Positions 1 to 4,343 of a stretch of 5,520 nucleotides of DNA are shown here, piece after piece; positions within the stretch are counted from its first letter, which is position 1; each line of letters starts with the position of its first letter. The notes beneath the pieces were generated by a model. The model ran no database searches and had not been told where the DNA came from. It worked only from the letters and a program-made list of their open reading frames with translations. The translations under genes and the position numbers were made by a program. Source of the DNA: Planctomycetaceae bacterium (GTDB taxonomy: Bacteria; Planctomycetota; Planctomycetia; Pirellulales; Pirellulaceae); contig JABHUV010000396.1 of assembly GCA_018658605.1 (NCBI GenBank), forward strand, positions 1-5,520. The letters run 5' to 3'.

Positions 1-63
1 CAGGGATTACCCGCTGGGTGCCCCGAGGGTTTAATAGTTTTTACTTTTCCCTGCGGAGACGCT

Positions 64-72
64 TGCTATAAT
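64..72 (+). promoter_or_regulatory. Extended -10 promoter of the VNSFPD-repeat gene
   Basis: TATAAT at 67-72 is a perfect -10 hexamer. It is preceded by TG at 64-65 with one intervening base, giving the extended -10 form TGnTATAAT. No good -35 hexamer sits 16-18 bp upstream, as is common for extended -10 promoters. Transcription would start near 79-80, leaving a leader of about 40 nt before the ATG at 120. This is the clearest promoter in the window, and it suggests the repeat gene is its own transcription unit. Confidence 0.6.
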
Positions 73-105
73 ACAAGTAAGAATTCAATGATCCATTGTA
101 GGTTT

Positions 106-110
106 GGAGA
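106..110 (+). promoter_or_regulatory. Ribosome binding site that sets the start at 120
   Basis: GGAGA at 106-110 is a good Shine-Dalgarno sequence 9 nt before the ATG at 120. The in-frame GTG at 111 directly abuts this site, too close to be used. The site therefore decides in favour of the ATG. Confidence 0.6.
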
Positions 111-119
111 GTGATTATC

Positions 120-464
120 ATGAACAACCGTATTGTGTATTCGCTGATGCTTGTCGGTATCAGTTTAGTATTATCCCAGCCTGCACAGATTGTAGGTGTT
201 GAACCTGCCTCAGCGCTATCTACAGCAAACGTCGATGTCTTGAAGATTTATGGCAAGATACAGATAGTGAATTCATTTCCGGACTACAAGGTGCAGGTGG
301 TGAATTCATTCCCTGACCTGAAAGTGCAAGTCGTGAATTCATTCCCCGACAAGCCGGGGAAATGGAAGATGGTGAACTCATTTCCCGACTACAAGATTCA
401 GTTTGTGAATTCATTCCCAGACTTCAAGATTAAATATGTGAATTCGTTTCCGGGAAAACCGTAG
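120..464 (+). CDS. Exported VNSFPD-repeat protein, probable 7(1) septoil knot family
   Basis: This 114-residue protein starts at ATG 120, chosen by the Shine-Dalgarno at 106-110. Residues 1-32 look like a signal peptide: MNNR, then a hydrophobic run, ending in an A-S-A cleavage site. The mature part holds six VNSFPD units beginning at residues 50, 61, 72, 85, 96 and 107, the last with G instead of D. They are separated by short alternating linkers such as YKVQV, LKVQV, YKIQF and FKIKY; the third linker is longer (KPGKWKM). The pattern implies short beta strands with SFPD turns. From memory it matches small bacterial proteins annotated as '7(1) septoil knot domain-containing', a fold with an unusually complex backbone knot. 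I could not check this by search. The biochemical function is unknown to me. Its stop lies 5 bp from the stop of the convergent selenoprotein gene. Confidence 0.8.
   Translation: MNNRIVYSLMLVGISLVLSQPAQIVGVEPASALSTANVDVLKIYGKIQIVNSFPDYKVQVVNSFPDLKVQVVNSFPDKPGKWKMVNSFPDYKIQFVNSFPDFKIKYVNSFPGKP
267..461 (+). repeat. Six in-frame VNSFPD coding repeats
   Basis: The units begin at 267, 300, 333, 372, 405 and 438, so the periods are 33, 33, 39, 33 and 33 bp. Five of the six open with the identical bases GTGAATTC; the fourth reads GTGAACTC. An EcoRI-type GAATTC therefore recurs five times within about 180 bp. The 39-bp step carries two extra codons in the linker after unit 3. The linkers between units are more diverged than the cores. 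Confidence 0.9.
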
Positions 465-469
465 GAAAA

Positions 470-1858
470 CTATTCGCTTTGAATGTCGCGGGCATAGGGC
501 CCAGACCGTCGGTTGAAATAGTCGATTTTGACATTAGCACCCACGGTCAGGTTTATGAGCGGTTGCTGTTGGGAGTTAGCACTGAATTGTGTGTATGCAC
601 TGACGTGGAACAAATGTTGTTTGCCGGTGTAGTCGACGAGGTTGATCGTGTTGTTGCGTAGGTCGATAGATTCAATCTTGCCGGAAATTGTTATTGGTTT
701 AGTCGCTTGAAACGGTCCGGTGGGTTCGACACGACCGTTGATCCAGCCAGCTCGGCGATCGAGTTCTCGGTAGATCGTGTAGTGTTGGGTGATGGGGATA
801 CAAAACGCTGGGTCATCAGAACAGGCAAAGTAGTTGACGGTTAAGTGGATTGGTTTGTCAGATGTCCAGCCTTGCACATCGACTAAGAATTCACGCGGGT
901 CAATGTCCGCTTCCGTGGAAACCTGTGGGCCGTCAAGAGCCTCTGGCATGGTGACACCGGGTGGTAATTCTAGCTCGACGTGAAGTGGTTTGGTTAGATT
1001 GTTCCAATGTACGTTGTGGATTGGGTCGAGGTGGAACCCAATATACATCTTACCGTTGCCGGTGTTAAACAGAGCTTGATCGGTGTCCGCTCGCAGCTTG
1101 GTATAAAGCGGCGGTTTATTGGGTTTGATGGTCGGCTTACTGATTAACGGAATCATACTATTGGGAACTTTGATACGTTTGACCACGCCCTGTTCGGCAG
1201 CTGGTTCCGGTTTTTTAATTGAGATATTAATGTCTTGAGCGGATGTTGGGTTTTTGATTGGTCCGACGAGTGCGACGAGGTCTTGCCTTAATTGCTGTGG
1301 ATCTCCCCAAGTTCGTTTGCGGACAATGCGGCCGGTTGGGTCGATGACGAATTCCGATGTTGGTGCATTTCCCAATGCAGTCATTGCATCATTGTTCATG
1401 GTGTCACAGAGCCAAGGTATGTTACCGCGAATGCGTTTTTCGGCGTCTTTGATGTGTAGTAAACGTTCTTGGAGGGTAACGGGCTGCACATAGTGATTTA
1501 ACTCGGGGTGAGCTAACGCTTTATAGATGTAGTAAAACTTGACGCCCTGCGGGGTGTAGTCATGAGCGATCGCCTCCAAACTGGGGACTTTGTTTAGAAA
1601 GGGTGGTCACGTTAAGCAACCAAATAGCAAGACGGTGTATTGGCCTTTAAGGCTGCGTAGTCGAAATTTCTTTCCAGCGGCGTCGTGCAGTGCGATGTTA
1701 GGTAGTTTTGCGTCAAGCGGTGGAGAGGTTTCCTGAAAAATACGATCGAGTCGTTCTAGCAGCCGTTCGCCTGGTGGTAAATCGGTTTCTTGAGCCGCCA
1801 GAGGAAATGAGAGTAACACAAACAGTAATAGGGCGATGATGGTGGTTGTTTTTAGCAT
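470..1858 (-). CDS. Selenocysteine-containing exported deiodinase-like thioredoxin-fold protein
   Basis: Read through the in-frame TGA at 1607-1609, this is one uninterrupted 462-residue chain. Residues 1-22 form a signal peptide (MLKTTT, hydrophobic core, LAA|Q), so it acts outside the cytoplasm. Residues about 50-200 are a redoxin fold: KLPNIALHD, then LKGQYTVLLFG, the active site C81-L-T-U84-P-P-F, then VKFYYIYKALAHP, and finally SEFVIDPTGRIVRK. The T-Sec-PPF context is that of iodothyronine deiodinases, but bacterial relatives are more likely general thiol or peroxide redox enzymes, so no iodine substrate is claimed. Residues about 253-363 resemble the DsbD N-terminal domain, including YFAC-SDDPAF-C with C346 and C353. 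Residues about 386-462 form a small beta-rich, possibly OB-like domain. The start at 1858 has no obvious Shine-Dalgarno; the signal peptide supports it. The TTG at 1579 that opens the downstream ORF is not a real start, because it lies inside the redoxin fold. A nonsense-mutated cysteine gene is the alternative. Confidence 0.85.
1572..1600 (-). promoter_or_regulatory. Candidate bacterial SECIS hairpin downstream of the UGA
   Basis: Two mutually exclusive hairpins can form in the mRNA. Fold A pairs 1600-1592 (UUUCUAAAC) with 1581-1573 (GUUUGGAGG): nine pairs, three of them G-U, with a 10-nt loop. Fold B pairs 1588-1582 (GUCCCCA) with 1578-1572 (UGGAGGC), with one C/A mismatch and one G-U. Its GUU loop begins with G, 25 nt after the UGA. 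Bacterial SECIS elements usually sit just after the UGA with a G at the start of a small apical loop, so fold B matches better. Neither has the classic GGU loop of E. coli fdhF. Confidence 0.4.
1607..1609 (-). other. In-frame UGA, probable selenocysteine codon (Sec84)
   Basis: The TGA falls after ...L-F-G-C-L-T and before P-P-F-L-N-K-V-P-S, exactly where deiodinases carry Sec and thioredoxin-like relatives carry Cys. The same frame is open for 378 further codons with family-like sequence and no other stop. This fits recoding and argues against random decay or a frameshift. Confidence 0.85.
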
Positions 1859-1971
1859 GCTGTCTATCGTAGGTGATTATGGCGTATGTGTCTAATAATG
1901 ATCACTTGCTGGATTGGCATGATTTGGGTGCTCGGTACAAGTCAGCGATGACATCAATCCTAGGAGTATCC

Positions 1972-2002
1972 AAAATAGTTATGATCACATTTTGACTATT
2001 TT
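1972..2002. promoter_or_regulatory. Inverted repeat overlapping a candidate -35 element
   Basis: AAAATAGT at 1972-1979 is repeated in inverted form as ACTATTTT at 1995-2002, a perfect 8-bp arm with a 15-bp spacer. The right arm overlaps TTGACT (1992-1997), a candidate -35. The spacer contains the palindrome TGATCA. This geometry is what an operator for a dimeric repressor could look like, but no regulator gene is in the window. Confidence 0.35.
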
Positions 2003-2033
2003 CGTTCTTAGAAGCGATATTTGTGATTATACT
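1992..2033 (+). promoter_or_regulatory. Candidate promoter(s) for the metal-efflux genes
   Basis: There are two overlapping possibilities. TTGACT (1992-1997) with GATATT (2016-2021) has an 18-bp spacer. TATACT (2028-2033) is a better -10 but has only a poor -35 (TTCTTA, 2005-2010). Either would put the transcript start shortly before the TTG start at 2077. Confidence 0.35.
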
Positions 2034-2076
2034 GCAATGCAATATGAATGCTTTCTCTAGTACGGAAGAAGTTGTG

Positions 2077-2490
2077 TTGAACAAGTCACTCTATATCTCG
2101 AAATTGCTACTGGCGTTGGTGGTGCTTTGCCCCTACCAATGTGTGGTCGGTAGTTGCTTGCCTGGCGGGTCAGATATTGAAGCAGAGGTTTGCTTGAGTA
2201 ACTGCGGTTGCGATGTATTACTACCGGTTGATCTTCAAAACCCACCTGCCACTCCACCCGCTGACTGTTCGTGCGGTGATTGTTTTTGTCAAGGTGCGTT
2301 GCCGATCACTGTTGCCGATGACAATCGTACTATTGCTGCGATTGCACTTAGCACGGATCAGTGGCATTACTCAACTGTCGCGTTACCTGTGAACTTACCT
2401 CACACTCAAGTCGAATTTATTTCTATCTTTGCAGTTACCAACGCAAAAGCGCCCGACGTATGCGCTGTTCTTTCCTGCTGGCTTATCTAA
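2077..2490 (+). CDS. Small exported cysteine-rich protein, possibly metal-binding
   Basis: I do not recognise a named family. I chose the TTG at 2077, giving 137 residues, because GGAAGAA at 2064-2070 is a Shine-Dalgarno 6 nt upstream. It also gives a normal signal peptide: MNKSLYISK, then LLLALVVL, ending V-G-S-C27. The ATG at 2044 and GTG at 2023 are in-frame alternatives with an odd acidic N-terminus. V-G-S-C is lipobox-like, so this may be a lipoprotein. The mature part has ten cysteines clustered as N-C-G-C (43, 45) and C-S-C-G-D-C-F-C (64-71), plus C129 and C134 near the C-terminus. Such clusters could bind soft metals or form disulfides. It lies 128 bp upstream of the RND adaptor in the same direction, and planctomycete efflux operons often carry a small Cys-rich protein there. 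A metal-binding or sensing role is inference. Confidence 0.65.
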   Translation: MNKSLYISKLLLALVVLCPYQCVVGSCLPGGSDIEAEVCLSNCGCDVLLPVDLQNPPATPPADCSCGDCFCQGALPITVADDNRTIAAIALSTDQWHYSTVALPVNLPHTQVEFISIFAVTNAKAPDVCAVLSCWLI

Positions 2491-2618
2491 TTCTGTAATT
2501 CAATAGAATCGTGTACGACATTTAGCGTGCACCCTTGCCTTCCGCTTGCGTTATGTATTCCGTTACAGCGGTCAAGTATTTCCCCATTCCCTATCATGCC
2601 TATAGTTAGGTTCAAGAA
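2491..2618 (+). other. Spacer between Cys-rich gene and adaptor gene
   Basis: These 128 bp hold no ORF, no clear terminator hairpin and no convincing promoter. TATAGT (2601-2606) resembles a -10 but lacks a -35. Co-transcription of the two genes is possible but not shown by tight spacing. Confidence 0.4.
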
Positions 2619-4244
2619 ATGAATAAAACAACAAACAACCCGTCTGATTTGGACGGGCCGCAACAAGACATTGGCGAACAAACACCAGCGACCCAGGACT
2701 CCGGTACTAGCGGATTCTTAGGAGCGTTGCTGCGCGGGATTCCGACCTTAGTCATTCTTGGTTTGCTAGCGGGTCTGGTATTGTGGGGGCACAATCATGA
2801 TTGGCAGGCACCAAAGTTTTCTGAACTTATCGGTAATCAGGAAATCCAAGGCGTTCTCTGGTGTGATGACCACGGCGTTCCAGAAGCAGATTGTATTTCC
2901 TGTAACGCTGAGCTTATGCCTAAAGAAGAGCTGCACGGTTGGTGTGCCGAGCATGGTGTGCAGGAATGTGTTTTGCATCATCCTCAAGTAGCGCAGTTGT
3001 CAGCGGATTCGGTATTTGATCCAACGGACTTCGAGCGAGCGGCACGAGCGCTGGCTGTTCGGGAACGTACCAAAAACGACTCGGCTTGCAAGATGCATTT
3101 GCGGCGTATTCAATTTACTTCTATTGCAGCAGTTGATTTGGCCGGAATTGACATTAATTTAGTCGATCGAGGTCCCGTGATTGAAACCATCAAGACGACG
3201 GGTGAAATCGTTTATGACCCTACACGCGTTGCCCATTTGTCTTCGCGGGCGAAAGGTACAATCTGGTCTGTGAACAAAAATGTTGGTGATCAAGTCAAAC
3301 AGGGAGATGTTCTGGCGCTGGTTGATGCGGCGGAAGTCGGTCAACTAAAATCGCAGTTGCTCAAAGCCAAAACACAGCTCGATTTAAATACGAAGACTTT
3401 CCAGCGGTTTTCGAAATTAGGTGGTGATATTATTCCAGAGCAAAAAATACAAGAAGCGAAAGCTGCTAAATCGGATTCTGAATTTCAGTTGGAGAGTACT
3501 GTGCAGGCTCTTGCCAACCTTGGTTTGTTAATTGACTTTGATACTATCGTCGGTCAACCCATAACTGAAGTACGAGCGAATCTCAGGTTGTTGGGAATCC
3601 CGGTGGTTATTATTGAATCACTGGATGCTTCACGTACGTCAACTAACTTAATCCCCGTTGTCTCACCACGCGATGGTGTCGTTGTGATGCGGAATGCGGT
3701 TGCCGGTGAAGTTGTCGAAACAGGTAAGTCGCTGTTTACGATTGCCAATACGAAGCAGATGTGGCTGTTGCTAAATGTTCGACTCGAAGAAGCTGAACGG
3801 ATAACGCTGGGGCAGAAAATAGTTTTTCATCCAGATGGATCGCAGCGTGAGGCAACGGGTAGTGTGACCTGGATTAGTACTGAAGTGGATAGTGAGACTC
3901 GTACTGTACGAGTCCGAGGGGAATTGGCTAATGCCAATGGTCGATTGCGAAATGAGACTTTTGGCGGCGGTGAAATTGTTTTACGTGCAGAAGACGATGC
4001 AATTATTGTTTCTAGTGATGCTATTCATTGGGAAGGTTGTTGTCATGTCGCTTTTGTGCGCGATAAAGATTATTTCAAAGAAGGATCTTACAAGGTATTT
4101 CACACCCGTAGCGTCAGACCAGGTGTGAAAATGGGAAAAAACACTGAGGTGATTGCTGGATTGCTCCCAGGGGAAGTGATCGTGACTGCTGGCAGCGGGA
4201 TTCTGCGTGCGGAGTTGCTCAAGGGCAAACTGGGGGCTGGCTGA
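2619..4244 (+). CDS. Heavy-metal RND efflux periplasmic adaptor (CusB/CzcB type)
   Basis: This is a 541-residue membrane-fusion protein that would link an inner-membrane RND pump to an outer-membrane channel. A polar N-terminus precedes one membrane anchor at about 33-57 (FLGALLRGIPTLVILGLLAG). Residues 82-121 are a Cys/His-rich module: C82, H85, C92, C95, C109, H112, C117, H120, H121. It is built as two related halves (WCDDHGVPEADC and WCAEHGVQEC) and probably binds metal. The two lipoyl half-motifs lie at about 207-240 (GTIWSVNKNVGDQVKQGDVL) and 348-375 (SPRDGVVVMRNAVAGEVVETG), flanking a helical hairpin at about 240-305. The beta-barrel domain follows (about 380-457), then the membrane-proximal domain (about 460-535, ending LLPGEVIVTAGSGIL). 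It is longer than E. coli CusB, mainly through the N-terminal extension. The start ATG has only a weak upstream GA-rich site. The pump gene follows 99 bp downstream. Family membership is confident; the exported metal (Cu, Ag, Zn, Co or Cd) cannot be told. Confidence 0.9.
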   Translation: MNKTTNNPSDLDGPQQDIGEQTPATQDSGTSGFLGALLRGIPTLVILGLLAGLVLWGHNHDWQAPKFSELIGNQEIQGVLWCDDHGVPEADCISCNAELMPKEELHGWCAEHGVQECVLHHPQVAQLSADSVFDPTDFERAARALAVRERTKNDSACKMHLRRIQFTSIAAVDLAGIDINLVDRGPVIETIKTTGEIVYDPTRVAHLSSRAKGTIWSVNKNVGDQVKQGDVLALVDAAEVGQLKSQLLKAKTQLDLNTKTFQRFSKLGGDIIPEQKIQEAKAAKSDSEFQLESTVQALANLGLLIDFDTIVGQPITEVRANLRLLGIPVVIIESLDASRTSTNLIPVVSPRDGVVVMRNAVAGEVVETGKSLFTIANTKQMWLLLNVRLEEAERITLGQKIVFHPDGSQREATGSVTWISTEVDSETRTVRVRGELANANGRLRNETFGGGEIVLRAEDDAIIVSSDAIHWEGCCHVAFVRDKDYFKEGSYKVFHTRSVRPGVKMGKNTEVIAGLLPGEVIVTAGSGILRAELLKGKLGAG

Positions 4245-4259
4245 CTGTGTGAGCATTAA

Positions 4260-4277
4260 TTGGTTCGGTCGAACCAA
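4260..4277. repeat. 18-bp palindrome between adaptor and pump genes
   Basis: TTGGTTCG (4260-4267) and CGAACCAA (4270-4277) are perfect inverted arms around GT. In RNA this gives a 6-7 bp hairpin with a small loop. No T-run follows, so it is unlikely to be an intrinsic terminator. It could be an operator or an mRNA-processing or stability hairpin within the operon. Confidence 0.5.
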
Positions 4278-4343
4278 AAGCCCATCAAACAAGCTCTTCA
4301 ATAAGCCAGTGTTACTAAACTAAAATATCAAACAAGTTGCATC

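Larger units (their letters stand above)
1859..2076. other. Divergent intergenic region
   Basis: These 218 bp separate the start of the selenoprotein gene (leftward) from the Cys-rich protein gene (rightward), so they should hold both promoters. The region is AT-rich and contains an 8-bp-arm inverted repeat, two copies of ATGATCAC (1898 and 1981) and candidate promoter hexamers for the rightward genes. For the leftward gene the only -10-like hexamer I see is CATAAT (complement of 1876-1881), without a convincing -35. I see no RNA gene. Confidence 0.5.

Noticed and set aside
9..50. GC-rich hairpin followed by T-rich sequence as a terminator of an upstream gene
   Set aside because: The possible stems are only 3-5 bp with bulges and the T-runs are interrupted. 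Nothing upstream is visible to terminate.
111..113. GTG as the start of the VNSFPD-repeat gene
   Set aside because: It touches the Shine-Dalgarno sequence directly. The ATG at 120 has correct spacing and a better signal-peptide N-terminus.
267..461. CRISPR-like or noncoding repeat array
   Set aside because: The repeats are in frame, encode a conserved motif, have 15-21 bp linkers that also encode patterned residues, and sit in a gene with promoter, ribosome site and signal peptide.
479..661. Plus-strand ORF inside the selenoprotein gene
   Set aside because: Antisense shadow of the C-terminal domain of a well-supported gene.
1577..1609. Frameshift or two separate genes at the minus-strand ORF boundary
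   Set aside because: Both ORFs are in the same frame and only one TGA separates them. The TTG start of the downstream ORF lies inside the redoxin fold, with no ribosome site or signal peptide. A single recoded gene explains everything.
1902..2084. 60-residue minus-strand ORF in the divergent intergenic region
   Set aside because: No family-like sequence, no signal or domain. It covers the likely promoter region and the start of the Cys-rich gene; best seen as chance.
4260..4290. Intrinsic terminator after the adaptor gene
   Set aside because: The palindrome is followed by AAAGCCC rather than a T-run, and the partner pump gene follows in the same direction.
3981..4301. 106-residue minus-strand ORF over the adaptor's 3' end
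   Set aside because: Antisense shadow of the adaptor coding frame, with no recognisable features and no ribosome site of note.
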